A stretch of DNA of 64,000 bases from Zingiber officinale (GCF_018446385.1 NC_055991.1:119145794-119209793), one strand, 5' to 3'. Shown: positions 37,135-49,089, counted from the first letter of the stretch. A program made the numbers and translations. The notes: generated by a model from the sequence alone, not told the origin.

Positions 37135-38901
37135 ATGGAATTCCAAGATGGACTTGGATTCGATACAAAGGTGCATCCACCATTCACAATGATGAGCTTC
37201 GATCTTTGGAAATCAAGGATCAAAAATTTCTTGATGGTGAAGATAGAGCAATGGTTTGCTCTCATGGAAGGCTTTGAAGCTCCAACAAGTTCAAAGGGCA
37301 AAGTTCTAAAGAGAAGCAAGTGAAACCAAGAACAAATTCAAAGGAGTGAGGCAAATGATAAAGTGACCAAGCTTTTGGTCAATCTATTACCTAGCCACAT
37401 TTTGGAGCAAATTGGAGAATTAAGGATGCCAAGGAGTTTTGGAGCAAATTGGCAATGATTCATGAGATCCCCTCCACTGTACCAATCCAAGAAGAATTAA
37501 ATGAGGGTGATTCATTGAATCAAGATCAAAAAGAAGAAGAAGAGGACTCCGAGGTTGAGAGGTGCTCAATATCGGAAGAAGAAGTCCTAGAAGCTTCATC
37601 CTCAAAGGAGTGCAACCAAAAGAGCAAGGAAGGAGCATATTCCTTGTTTCATGTACAAGAGGATGAAGAGGAAGATGAAGTCTCCACCTCTAGGATTGAG
37701 GGGGAGAGACCTTTGTTGACATCGGATCAAGAAGAAGGAGAAGCTTCTGCATCCGGGTCAAATGGAGAAGAATATGTTGCATCCTCCAAAAATCAAGAAA
37801 CATCAAATGGAGGAGCAAGTGTCATCCCTACACATGAAGGTAAAAATGGTTCAATTAAGAATAAAAATCATATTATATGTTTTGAGTGTAGGGAACATGG
37901 GTACTACAAAAGCAAATGCCCTAAATTGGCTAAGAAAAAGGGTCAAGTAACACCAAAGGGTAAGGAGAAACCCAAGGAGACCGCTCCCGGAACAAAGAAG
38001 AGCAAGGAGCACATTGTATGTTTTTCTTACAATCAAAAGGGACACTATCGAAGTCAATGTTCTAAGGGGAAGAAAGCGGTCAAGGCTCAAGGAGGAAGCA
38101 CAATTCAAGGGGGAACCTCCAAGATAAAACGCAAGGTATCATTTGTTGAGCCTACCCCGTTAAATAATGGTAAAAAGCATGTCAGTTATAATTTATATCA
38201 TTTTAATGCTATTTACCATAAAAATAGGAAGCATGATAGCATTAAGGAAAAACATGTAGCTCTTCGTGCTAAAACTACCACACCTAGGTCTAGGAAGGTA
38301 GATAAAAATTTAGGCAAGAATTCTAAGGATTTTAGTTACAATGCTAAAAATAAAATTGCTCAAGGATTAAATGAAAAAACCAAAAACTAAGGATTTAATG
38401 AGAGAAAATCAAGTCTTGAAGTCAAGATTTGATAAATTAGAAAAGATACTAAAAAGGTTAGAAAATATCCTAAAAGGGCAAAATGAGCAAAATCTAAGTT
38501 TAGGACAACAAGGGTCATCCAAGGGTCATAGAGGTTTGGGATACAAACCTAAAACCAAAAAGGATGTGTCTTCTTACCATAGAGTTCCATATAGTTATGG
38601 AACTAACCCTAGCCCTAGTGGTCAAGTCAAAAATACAAGGGAAGTTATCCCTAGAAGTATTTTTGCAACAACAAGCATGACTAAGACTTCTAAGAAGTCT
38701 AAGAAAGTCACAAAGAATGTCACAAGGGAAGAAATCTCTAGAGTTGACCTAGAAAAGATGACCAAGGATTCTAAGAAGCCTAACAAGGTCACTAGGAAGG
38801 TATCTAGGAAAGTTATCCCTAGTGAATACCTAGAACATCCAAGGAGCACCAATAGATTTTGGGTTCCTAGGAACATTTTCTCTACCCCTTATATGGGTTA
38901 G
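37135..38901 (+). pseudogene. broken gag of element X
   Basis: Starts at ATG 37135, 121 bp after the PBS, and breaks at a stop at 37321. It resumes in other frames at 37449-38390 and 38371-38901. The middle carries acidic Glu/Ser-rich sequence, then two retroviral-type zinc knuckles that are both damaged: CFECREHGYYKSKC (Tyr where His is needed) and CFSYNQKGHYRSQC (Tyr where the second Cys is needed). The C-terminal part is a coiled-coil-like segment (LEKILKRLENILKGQNEQN), then a Lys-rich region and a VIPSEYL...NRFWVPRNIFSTP ending shared with element Y. No protease, integrase or reverse transcriptase follows. Gag-only LTR elements are known as TR-GAG elements. Confidence 0.8.
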
Positions 38902-39346
38902 AGAGTGTCAACTCCGATTAGAATGGTAGTTAACCTAACTTTGATGAAGTTGACCCTCGGAGAGCATTTTCAAGGTTATTGTTAACCTTTGAAAATGAAA
39001 AGGATTATGATTTACTCTTGAAATGAAGTAAAATGTGCCATAGTTTGAGTATTTGGATATAATTTTAATTGGCACAAGAGATCAAGTGTAAAGAAATGTC
39101 AAGTTGAGATTTTGGCATTTTATTGGGAAGTTAAAGGCAAATCTAAGCCTTATTTTAATTTGTTACTCTTTAAAAGAGTAAATTTGTGCCAAAATTTGAG
39201 GAATATGCTTAATTTAAATTGGAACAATGTAGGAAAAGCAAAGGAAATGTCAAAATTGGGTTTTGGCATTTTCTTGGGAAATATTGGGCAATCTAGGTTT
39301 AAACCTTAAGTTAGCTAAGGTTTAAGCATACTTAGATAGTTATTCT
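38902..39346. other. element X interior left of the V insertion
   Basis: Non-coding 3' interior, matching 33300-33767 of the first copy. AT-rich. Ends at the ATTCT target site. Confidence 0.8.
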
Positions 39347-40263
39347 TGTAGGTCCCTTTGGAGGCCGGCAAGAGGGGAGGGGTGAATTGCCCTATAAAAA
39401 ATAAACCAAAAACTTTTCTCGGATATTCAACTAATTTAAAAGAACTTGTAATTAAAAAACTAGAGACTAAATAAACAGAAATCAGACACAGAGGATTTAC
39501 TTGGTTTGCAATCAGGGGATTGCTAATCCAAGGAAAATAAGCACACTATCTGACGATCTCCTTTGGGCGGAGTAGCCTCTTTACAGCGTTGAGAGCACAG
39601 ACAGAAAAGTAGAAATGAAAGAACTGATTACAAGTTGTTGTTCTGAATTAATTGATTAGCTTCTGGACCAAGGCTATATTTATAGCCTTGGTCGGGGCGC
39701 CTGGAAGAGTTCCGGGCGCCCTGGGGGGGATAAATTTTATCCCCCAACGTTCAGATCGAGTCAAACCTCGATCCTGGTCAAAATCCACTTTCGGGCGCCC
39801 AAAAGAGTTTCGAGCGCCCCGGGCTGCTCCGGGCGCCCCGGGCTGCTCCGGGCGCCCCGGAGCCCAAAGTCAACAACGTTGACTTTTTTGTCTCCGGTTC
39901 AGCTCATCTCGGTCCGGGTCTTGTTCGCTCCGGCTCCGCTAGCTTGGGTGATTTCGGCCATCTGGAATAGGGCTCACCCGAACCCATGTTCCGGCCTTTT
40001 CCTCGAGCAGTCTTCCTTCCTGGTTTCTCGTCCCTCGAACGCTGCGCACGTTCTTCTCGTCCACCGGTGTACTCCGCGGTCACCTCGTCTCTCGGATGCA
40101 CCGAGCCTGTCGGCTCTCTCCCCGTGCCATCCTTCTCGCTAGCCGCGTCTTCCGCTCAACTTGCTGTGTTCCTAAGTTCCTGCACACTTAGACACAAGGG
40201 TTAGACAGTGCAGGACCTAACTTAGCTTGTTTGATCACATCAAAACACCTTAGGGTTTCAATA

Positions 40264-41286
40264 ATCTCCCCCTTTTTGATGTGAGCAACCCAAGTTAAGT
40301 TAGGAAAAATATATGCAATAAAACCAACATATTTGCAATTAATTTGCAAATAAGTCTAAAGATTTTTCAATTAAAAATATATTACCTCCCCCTACATGTA
40401 ATATCCTTCTCCCCCTTTGATCACATAAAAAATAGGGGTTCTTAAACAAGTCTAAGGTAAAAGAAAATTCTACGGCAAACTTAAAAACAATTTTAAGTCA
40501 ATTTTTTTTTAAAAAAAAATTCTAAGTCAATTTTTTTTTAAATGTAAGGAAATATTATCAAATATTAAAAAAAATTCTTTGTCAAAATTTTTTTAAAAAA
40601 ATCTTAAGGCAATTTTTTTAAAAAAAAATCTAAGATAACTTTTATGAAAAAAAATTTCTAAGTCAATTTTCATAAAAAAATTTCTAAGGTAATTTTCAAA
40701 AAAAAAAATTCTAAGTAAAAAATTTTTTAAATATTTTCTAACACAAATTGAATAACTCTTTTAAAGCATCAAGTAAATTAAATTAATGCTTTTTCAGTTA
40801 GTCAATTAAACTTTTCATTTCAATACTTGGCTTCCAGGTCGTGGCGAGGCACTAGGCCTTCTTGGTTATTGGAGCAACAACCACTTCCTTAGACAAAGCC
40901 TCATAAAGAAATTAGTTGTTTAATTTCCTTGCTGAAAATGCTAAGTCTAATTTTAATTTTAAATTAAACAGGTTTTTGGAACCAGTAGAGGTTCCTACCT
41001 ACAGGGTTAACCAAGTATTTCCTAGGTACATAGATTTTTTATATATTTCTAATTTGACTTTGATGAAATCTATAATACCAATTTAAACCTCTATAATTTC
41101 TAAAAGTAGAAATATTTGAACCATTAGATTTTTTCTATTTTTCTATTTCTTCTTTTAGTTTTTCATTTTCAATTTTCAATTTATCAAAATCCTCTATAAG
41201 ACATGATTTTGCCAAAATTCTTTTTGTTTCTAGAATTTTATTTTCTAATTTGGTATTTTTATTTTCTAATTTATACATGGATTTTG
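40264..41286 (-). other. non-coding 3' interior of element V
   Basis: Between the gag stop and the 3' LTR. Seen on plus, 40480-40740 is a run of TTCTAAGTCAATTTTTTTT-like repeats. CCCCCT tracts near 40270, 40388 and 40412 are purine tracts on the element strand. No reading frame. Confidence 0.7.
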
Positions 41287-42411
41287 TCATTGCCTTAATA
41301 CCAAAGTAAGTTCATCAGGGGGTAAGAGGCATACCTCACTTACCATATCAGACTTGAAGCCTGAATCTCCCCCTGCTTCGCTACTTCCATCTGAGCTCGC
41401 TCCCCCTTCATTGATGTTGGGTTCTGATGTACTTTGTCCTTCGTAGCTTGCCATCAATGCTATCCCGACATATTTTTGAATCTCGGACTCAAATGATGAA
41501 GTGTCATCCCAAGTGGCTTTTAGGTTCCTGTGTTTCTTGGGTGTCTTTATTTTGTCCTTCTTTAGTTCTGGCCAATCCTCTCTTAAGTGTCCTTCCTTTT
41601 GACACTGGTAGCAACACACTTTTCTTCTATTTCTTGGATTCTTTTTATTCTGTATTTCTTTAAATTTATTAGATCTTAAAAACTTTTTAAAGTTTCTTAC
41701 CATATATGCTTCTTGGTCTTCTTCGGAGTCTGACTCGGGTTCATCCTTCTTGGTTGCGTTCAGCGCCATTATCCGACTTGAGTCTTTTGTTGTAGCTGCA
41801 CACCTGGTTTCATGTAACTCAAGAGTAGAAAACAACTCTTCTAAAGTACTTACCTCCAGGTCTTTTGAAATATAGTAGGCGTCGACGATTGATGTCCACT
41901 CCGGAGTTCTGGGAAATGCGTTGAGTGCGTAGCGTATGTTGTCTCGATTTGTTACCGTTTCTCCGAGGTTCTCGAGATCAGTAATCAATTCTTTTACCTT
42001 TGCATGTAGATTGGCTACCTTTTCACCTTTTTCCAGATGAATGTTCATCAACTTGTTCTGGAGGATGTCTCTTCTAGCGAGCTTCGCTTCAGACGTGCCT
42101 TCGTGGAGTTCCAAGAACTTCTCCCAGAGTTCTTTAGCAGATGAATAGCTTCTGATGCGGTTGACCTCTTGAGGCGGTAACACGCTCAGCAGGTGATATT
42201 CCGCATGGCTGTTTGCTACAGATTCATTCTGCTTCTTCTTTGTCCAATTGCTCTTTTTTTTTTCTTCTCCATCTTGATTCGTCGGAGCTAAAAAATCATA
42301 CTTCATTATAAATCGAATTTTGAAATCAGTTCTTAGGAATACCTCCATACGACGCTTCCGGTCTGCGAAGTTCCCCTCGAATTTTGGTGGGACGATGCTT
42401 GGTCCGGCCAT
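41287..42411 (-). CDS. gag polyprotein of element V (UBN2-type)
   Basis: An uninterrupted ORF of 374 aa starting at ATG 42411; the upstream GTG at 42465 lies in the PBS region and is not a likely start. The N-terminus (KFEGNFADRKRRMEVFL) and the following SSAKELWEKFLELHEG segment, with KVANLHAKVKELITDLENLG, are typical of copia-type gag (UBN2 family), which packages the RNA in virus-like particles. A Glu/Asp-rich linker follows, then one zinc knuckle, CYQCQKEGHLREDW, where Trp replaces the last Cys. RNA binding through that knuckle is probably impaired. The protein ends in a Gly/Ser-rich acidic tail (GASSDGSSEAGGDSG). No enzymatic domains. Confidence 0.85.
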   Translation of the reverse strand: MAGPSIVPPKFEGNFADRKRRMEVFLRTDFKIRFIMKYDFLAPTNQDGEEKKKSNWTKKKQNESVANSHAEYHLLSVLPPQEVNRIRSYSSAKELWEKFLELHEGTSEAKLARRDILQNKLMNIHLEKGEKVANLHAKVKELITDLENLGETVTNRDNIRYALNAFPRTPEWTSIVDAYYISKDLEVSTLEELFSTLELHETRCAATTKDSSRIMALNATKKDEPESDSEEDQEAYMVRNFKKFLRSNKFKEIQNKKNPRNRRKVCCYQCQKEGHLREDWPELKKDKIKTPKKHRNLKATWDDTSSFESEIQKYVGIALMASYEGQSTSEPNINEGGASSDGSSEAGGDSGFKSDMVSEVCLLPPDELTLVLRQ

Positions 42412-43372
42412 CTTGTTGCTTCGATCGGCGGTTAGTCCTCCTGAAGCGCCTTGCTCTGATACCACTTGTAGGTCCCTTTGGAGGCCGGCAAGAGGGGAGG
42501 GGTGAATTGCCCTACAAAAAATAAACCAAAAACCTTTCTCGGATATTCAACTAATTTAAAAGAACTTGTAATTAAAAAAGCAGAAACTAAATAAACAGAA
42601 ATCAGACACAGAGGATTTACTTGGTTTGCAATTAGGGGATTGCTAATCCAAGGAAAATAAGTGCACTATCTGACGATCTCCTTTGGGCGGAGTAGCCTCT
42701 TTACAGCGTTGAGAGCACAGACAAAAAAGTAGAAATGAAAGAACTGATTATAAGTTGTTGTTCTGAATTAATTGATTAGCTTCTGGACCAAGGCTATATT
42801 TATAGCCTTGGTCGGGGCGCCTGGAAGAGTTCCGGGCGCCCTGGGGGGGATAAATTTTATCCCCCAACATTCGGATCGAGTCAAACCTCGATCTTGGTCA
42901 AAATCCACTTTCGGGCGCCCGGAAGGGTTTCGGGCGCCCCGGGCTGCTCCGGGCACCCCGGAGCCCAAAGTCAACAACGTTGACTTTTTCGTCTCCGGTT
43001 CAGCTCGTCTCGGTCCGGGTCTTGTTCGCTCTGGTTCCGCTAGCTTGGGTGATTTCGGCCATCCGGAATAGGGTTCACCCGAACCCATGTTCCGGCCTTT
43101 TCCTCGAGCAGTCTTCCTTCCCGGTTTCTCATCCCTCGAACGTCGCGCATGTTCTTCTCGTCCACCAGTGTACTCTTCCGCGGTCACCTGGTCACTCGGA
43201 AGCACCGAGCCCGTCAGCTCTCTCCCCGTGCCATCCTTCTCGCTAGCCGCGTCTTCCGCTCGACTTCCTGTGTTCCTAAGTTCCTGCATACTTAGACACA
43301 AGGGTTAGACAACGCAGGACCTAACTTAGCTTGTTTGATCACATCAAAACACCTTGGGGTTCCAACAATTCT

Positions 43373-45095
43373 AGATATTTTATTTATGCTAATTTGTCAT
43401 GTTTTGTTTGCCCATCATATGTCATGACATCATATTTATTCTTACACTCATCCCTTATTATGAAAAACAAAAAATATCATGTCGTGTCATACATACATCA
43501 TGTAGTCATAGGAAATTTTCTTTTGAAAATTATTTATCTTTGATGTATGTCATAACGCATCATGCATTATTTTAATTCCTTGCAAACTAAGGACAAATAA
43601 CATTCATTAACAAGTAACATCCTTAGTGGATGTTCCTAACCTCAAAATGCCTAGATAGATATGCATGATCCCTAGATTAGGGTAAAACCAAGGTTTACAT
43701 CTCACTAAAGAACTATAAGGTGACTTGTATGTGTTTTAGTGCACATTAGATACAAGTGAGATGTTAGGAAGATGAACAAAACTCAAGGTGTTGATTTAGC
43801 GCATTCTTTTGAGTTTTAGGTTCATCAAAACACATAGTTATGTGTTTTCCATTCATTGGAAAATCTAATGTACAAGTCATGTGCATTAAGCCCAACGAAC
43901 ATGGTTGGATATTGGTTTTTAAAATAATTTTAAATATATTTTGAAAAACCTTGATGAAGGCTATCTTTTGATAGTAATCATCATTGAATAGTTAAACACA
44001 AACTTGAAGAAAACACTAAAGTTTTTACAAGTTTTCATGTTTGTGTCAATCTTTGAAAATAGGAAGTATTTTCATAGAAAACTATTTTTCCATGATAGTA
44101 TATGCCATAAATAATGTCTACAACGATTTTCATGATTTTTAGAATTTTCTAGAATTCTCTAGGGGTTTCTAAAGTTGACTGAAATGAAATTTCAGCAACT
44201 TCAGACCTTCAATCGATCACCCGATCGATTGAAGGGTCTCAATCGATCGGGCGATCGATTGAGAGTGAGCTTCTCTTGAGCAGAAGCTCATTGGATCGAT
44301 CCACCGATCAATCCACGCAGTCTGAATCGATCAGTGGATCGATTCAGCAGGGTTCAATCGATTGGAACCCAACTCCAATCGATTCAATTGTTGATTTTAG
44401 CTGTGAAAGCTTATTTTCAGCATTTTTGGTCTATGTAGACATTCCTTATCCCTCAAAACACATTTCTATATATTTAGGGGGAGTTTTCATGATGAAAACA
44501 AGGATGGATTGGTTAAGGAAGACTAAGTAGAGGTTTAGGTTGAGGTTTGGTTTCTATATTGAATTTATAACCTCAAAACTTCTAAGTTTGGGTTTCCTAT
44601 ATGTTTAAGGATTCCAAGTCAATGTTGGTGCAACGACAGAAGTTACGTGCATATCTTTAGGGGGAGTTACTCTTTAAGGACATGAAAATTTATTTTTCAT
44701 ACACCTTGGAAGGTGGTTAACTTTCTTTCGTGAAAATGCTCAAGGTTGGGCATTTGAATACAATGGAGAGTGGATATCTTCATTGTTCAAGTGGTAATGC
44801 TCAAAGGTGAGCATTAAGGAAAATGAAAGGTATGAGACTTTCATTATCGTATTGTGAGCAACTAGTGAAGTTGTGAACAACGTTGGGTAACTCTTCAAGG
44901 GGAGAGTTTTTGATGTATGCCAATAGGGGGAGAATGTGTGGTTAAGTTAGGCCTTCATTACCTAAAGAGGGAGTTTGCCCTCTAGGAAAGGGGGAGAATG
45001 AAGGAAACCATCATTCATACATTGGCATGAAGAAAGTTGAGGCTATGAGATTAGCCTAACTTAAGGGTATTGTCAAACATCAAAAAGGAGGAGAT
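43373..45095 (+). other. element X interior right of the V insertion
   Basis: Non-coding and collinear with 33771-35475. It includes the ATCGATC palindrome cluster (about 44205-44390), the repeated words AGGGGGAGTT and GGTGAGCATTAAGG, and a terminal PPT (CAAAAAGGAGGAGATTG, 45081 onward). Confidence 0.85.
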
Positions 45096-46673
45096 TGTTG
45101 GTGCAATATCCCTAGGTCAAGGTTGGCCTGGTTGACTAAGCTTGAGTTGGCTCAAGCTTGAGTCTTGATGTTTGGATTTCGATGTTTAATAATACATTGA
45201 GACAATACATGAAGATTGCAGGTGCAATTGTTCATGTGGGGAGATTGTGAAGGAGAGTCAGGTAGGTCAAGGTTGACTGGATACTTGACTGGAAAATCCT
45301 GGTGAGTGAAGCCAGGTGAAAGTCCTGGTGAGTGAAGCCAGACAGGTGAAAGACCTGGTGAATGAAGCTAGGTAGAAAGGAAAGTCCTGGTGAGTGAAGC
45401 CAGACAGATGGAAAGTCCTGGTGAGTGAAGTTCACTCACGCAGATGGAAAGTCCTGGTGAGTGAAGGTAGGTGAAAGACCTAGTGAGTGAATTTAGGTGA
45501 AAGACCTAGTGAGTGAAGCTAGGCAGAAAGGAAAGTCCTGGTGAGTGAAGCCAGGCAGATGAGAAATCCTGGTGAGTGAAGCCAGACATAGGAAAATCCA
45601 GGTGGATCAAGTTTGATCGGACACCTGGTATTGTTAAGTCCAAGTGGGTCAAGGTTGACCGGACACTTAGCACGAAGATAAAAGTCCAAGTGGGTCAAAG
45701 GGATTGACCGGACACTTGGTGAGAGAGTTCTAGCAGGTCAAGGGTGGTCGGATGCTAGACATGATGTACCAACATGTCATGGTTGACCGGATATTGGTTT
45801 AAGGGACTTTGGACTTGGTTTTGGGTAAAAACCATGAGCTGGATCGATCAGCCGATCGATTGGTTCATGCCCAATCGATCGGCTAATCGATTGGGTGAGT
45901 GTCCGCGACAAGCCTCCTCCTAATCGATCAGTGGATCGATTGGGAGAAGCTCACGATCGCACAGAATAGCTCTAGATCGATTGGCCGATCGATTCAGAGC
46001 CTTTAATCGATCAGCCGATCGATTGGGAGCTGCGATTTCGCGTAATAAGCCCTGGATCGATCGGCCGATCGATCCAGGCAATTCCCAAGAGCACAGAGGC
46101 GCTCTGGATCGATCGGCCGATCGATCCAAAGCCTCCCTAATCGATTGGGAGCAATCCAATCGATTGGGATTCGACCGTTGGCACTGGATAAAGGCGTTGG
46201 CGTGCGATTTCGTCGACAGAACTCTCGGCTTTCTTCTCTAGCGACACCAACGATTCGACAGCTTCTCCACAAAGTTCTCACCGTTAGTTCTTGAAGATTC
46301 TTGGAGGCTTGTGCTGGTGCACGTCCAAGTCAAGAGGCGAGGAAGAAGTTAGGTTTAGGGTTTGTGCAAACTTGTAAGATCTTATTGTATTTTGTTTCCC
46401 TTTGCTTTCTTCTTGTACTGAGAGCTTGTAAGGCTTCTTCGCCTTTGGTAGTTACCGAAAAGGAGTGTTTACATAGTGGAGGGTGCGTGAGTGTATGGAT
46501 CCTTGGACTAGTCACCTCTTCTTGAGGTGGATACCAAGTAAATCCTTAGAGTTAGTGTTGTTGTGTTTTTCTTGTATTTTCCGCTGCTATCATCTTGAAG
46601 AAACAAGCAACGACGAGCACGAGATCGCGCCGAGCTATTCACCCCCCCTCTAACTACATTTTCGGTCCCAACA
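45096..46673 (+). mobile_element. element X, right (3') LTR
   Basis: Starts TGTTGGTGCAATATCCC and ends GGTCCCAACA. It is followed by TCCGG of element G; no matching TCCGG lies at the left end, because that end is deleted. It contains the short hairpin array (45295-45590), five long hairpins, best preserved in this copy (45598-45628, 45640-45670, 45686-45719, 45729-45759, 45768-45798), and the palindrome cluster (45840-46175). A 19-base perfect palindrome at 45421-45439 is unique to this copy. Confidence 0.87.
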
Positions 46674-48520
46674 TCCGGGCGACTGATCAAAATGACAACC
46701 AAACTAAGTGAGTTTGATATTCAATATCAACCCCAAATAGCGATAAAAGCTCAGGGCTTGACTGATTTCGTCACAGAAGTCTAGAACGCCGAGCTAGAAG
46801 CAACTTGGAGAATATATGTTGATAGTTCGTCCACCCGATAAGGCAGCGAGATCGACATTCTACTCATTTCACCACAGGAAGACCGGATGTAACTTTTCGT
46901 CCGGCTGGATTATAAGGTCACCAACAATAAAGTCCAGTATGAAGCCTTGATAGCCGGCTTTCAGGCAGTGCGATATGTCGGAGCCACAAAAGTCATCATT
47001 CACTCGAACTCTCCGTTGGCCACCCAACAGCTATCAAGGACGTTTGAGATTAGCAGCCCCCAACTCAAGTTATATGTAGAAGCTTTCGAGAAGCTGAAGA
47101 CAAATTTTCAAGAGGTTACTGTACAGAAGATCTCCCGAACGGGCAATCAAGCAACGGACGAACTGGCTAAGTTAGCTAGTTCATTATTGTCGATCGCGAT
47201 CAACCAGTCGATCAAACAGGTTTCATTGGTAGCGCACATCGACCTGATGGAGGGAGTGGTCTTCTCGAGCGACTAGAGAATGCCACTGATTGAATTCCTC
47301 CAATCGAGTAGTACTCTGACCGACCAGGAGGCGGTGCGATTATTAAAGAAGAGGGTCAGATGATTCACCCTGATCGGAGACCAACTTTATAAGAGATCTT
47401 TCTCAAGGTCGCTTCTCAAATGTGTGGCCCCGGAGGATATGAAGTATATACTCCAAGAAGTACATCTTGGCTCATGTGGAAGTCATCTGAGCGGTCGTTC
47501 GCTGGCTCTAAAGATCCTCCTGGTCAGATATTTTTGGCCAACTCTCCAAGACGATGCTGCTCAGACAGTAGCCACATGCATGTCCTGCGAAAGGTATCAC
47601 AACATCCCGCATCAACCAACTGAGGATATGAAGACGTCCACAATGTCTTGCCCATTCGACCAATGGGGCATGGACATCATGGGACCGTTTCCCATGGCAA
47701 CTGGTCAGCAGAGGTTCCTGCTCGTCGCGGTGAACTACTTCTCAAAATGGGTGGAAGTCAAGCCACTTGCAAGGATAAGTGAGCAAATAGTCATCAAATT
47801 CCTCTAGCAGAACATCTTGTGTCAGTTTGGTATCCTCCACCGGCTCGTCTCGGATAACGGGAGGCAGTTCGTGGGTCGGAGGCTCAGGGAGTAGTGCGAA
47901 GGCTATGACATCTAGCAGACCTTCACCTCAGTGGTCTATCCCCAGAGCAACGGCCAGGCGGAAGTCGCAAATCGGGAGATCCTTAGAGGCTTACGAGCTC
48001 AGCCCGACCACACCGGGAGCAGTTGGGTCGACGAGCTCCCAAGTGTCTTATGGGCACTTCGCACGACTCTGAAAGATGCGACCGACGTAACATCATTCCA
48101 GCTGGTGTATGGAGGAGAAGCGGTTGTCCCAATAGAGGTTGAAGTAGAATCCGACCGGGTGTAACAGTACAACGAAGGAAATGTCGAACAGAGGTTAATA
48201 GAGCTTGACTTAGTGGATGAATCGCGGGATAAAGTCGTCATCCGACTAATGGCATACCAACATCGGATGAGGCAGAACTGCAATCGAAGGGTGATCCCAA
48301 GGTCTTTGCAAGTCGGGGATCTGGTGTGGAAGAAAATCAAGCCGGTCGACGACGTCACCAAGCTCGAGGCACCATAGAGAGGACCCTACAAAATCATACA
48401 GAAACTTCGTTCAGGGGCCTACTATTTGGAGGACAAAGACGGAAGATGGCTCAAGCGGCCATAGAGCGCAAATCATCTTCAATCCTACAAAGCCAGGTGA
48501 GAGGTGTGTGAATAAATATA
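46674..48520 (+). pseudogene. gypsy element G: RNase H and integrase remnant
   Basis: Several stops and frameshifts. The RNase H part (46690-47276) shows WRIYVDSS, KVQYEALIAGFQAV, HSNSPLATQQL and ATDELAKLAS. The integrase zinc-binding part (about 47420-47620) has VHLGSCGSHLSGRSLA, YFWPT and CMSCERYH. The integrase core (47640-48164) has QWGMDIMGPFP (first Asp), RLVSDNGRQFVG (second Asp) and YPQSNGQAEVANREI (Glu), so the catalytic triad residues are still readable. RNase H before integrase is Ty3/gypsy order. Gag, protease and reverse transcriptase of G are absent from the window. Together with the antisense ORF downstream this suggests the Tat/Retand lineage. Confidence 0.85.
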
Positions 48521-48617
48521 AGTATACTTGTGTATATGTCTTCTAGATACAAGACAGACATGAATAAACAACGAAAGTTTTCCAAACTCTTGAGCGGTAA
48601 CTTTAAACCCTTGTTGT

Positions 48618-49089
48618 TAGGGGTGTCAATTCGGGTGGGTCGGGTCGGGTTGGGTCGGGTTGGATTTTTTTTTATTTTTTTTAACCCAACCCGAACCCGA
48701 CTTCAACCCAAAACACCTAAACCCGAACCCGAACCCGACCAACCCGATCAACCCGAACCCGACCCATATAACCCGAAAATCCGATTCAAAACGACTTTTT
48801 TGGGATATTTTCCCTATAATTCTTCACTTTTATCTCAATACTCCATCATTATCATACAAACATGATATTAATATACATAAAAACATCTAAATTTTTAAAA
48901 TAAAATTTGATTTAACCCCAAAAAACCCCACAAAACCCTATATTTAAGTCAACCCGGGTCAACCCGAACCCGACCCGACCCAACCCGAAAATATTTAACC
49001 CTCCAACCCTCCAACCCGAACCCGAACCTGATTTTTTTCGGGTCGACTCGGGTTGGGTCGTCGGGTCGGGTTCATTTTTGACACCCCTA
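48618..49089. mobile_element. hAT-type MITE with exact 8-bp target duplication
   Basis: Inverted ends TAGGGGTGTCAA and TTGACACCCCTA, flanked by CTTGTTGT on both sides (48610-48617 and 49090-49097). The sub-terminal sequence is dense in CGGGT and ACCCG repeats. No transposase. It is inserted into the G interior. Confidence 0.9.

Larger units (their letters stand above)
39347..43367 (-). mobile_element. element V: complete gag-only LTR retrotransposon inserted in X
   Basis: Total 4021 bp on the minus strand. Its LTRs are 42467-43367 (5') and 39347-40263 (3'). The target duplication ATTCT is exact (39342-39346 and 43368-43372). The PBS, read on minus just inside 42467, is TGGTATCAGAG. The 3' LTR begins TATTGAAACC instead of TGTTGGAACC, so its terminal TG is mutated. 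The LTRs contain repeated GGGCGCCC palindromes (39700-39860 and 42820-42960). A single gag ORF occupies 42411-41287; the rest is non-coding with purine tracts such as AAAAGGGGGAG. There is no pol, so it must be mobilised by another element. The sibling X copy keeps the empty site. Confidence 0.93.

Noticed and set aside
42768-43301. 177-codon minus frame in the V 5' LTR
   Set aside because: Lies entirely inside the LTR, with a near copy in the other LTR; the GC-rich palindromes depress stop frequency.
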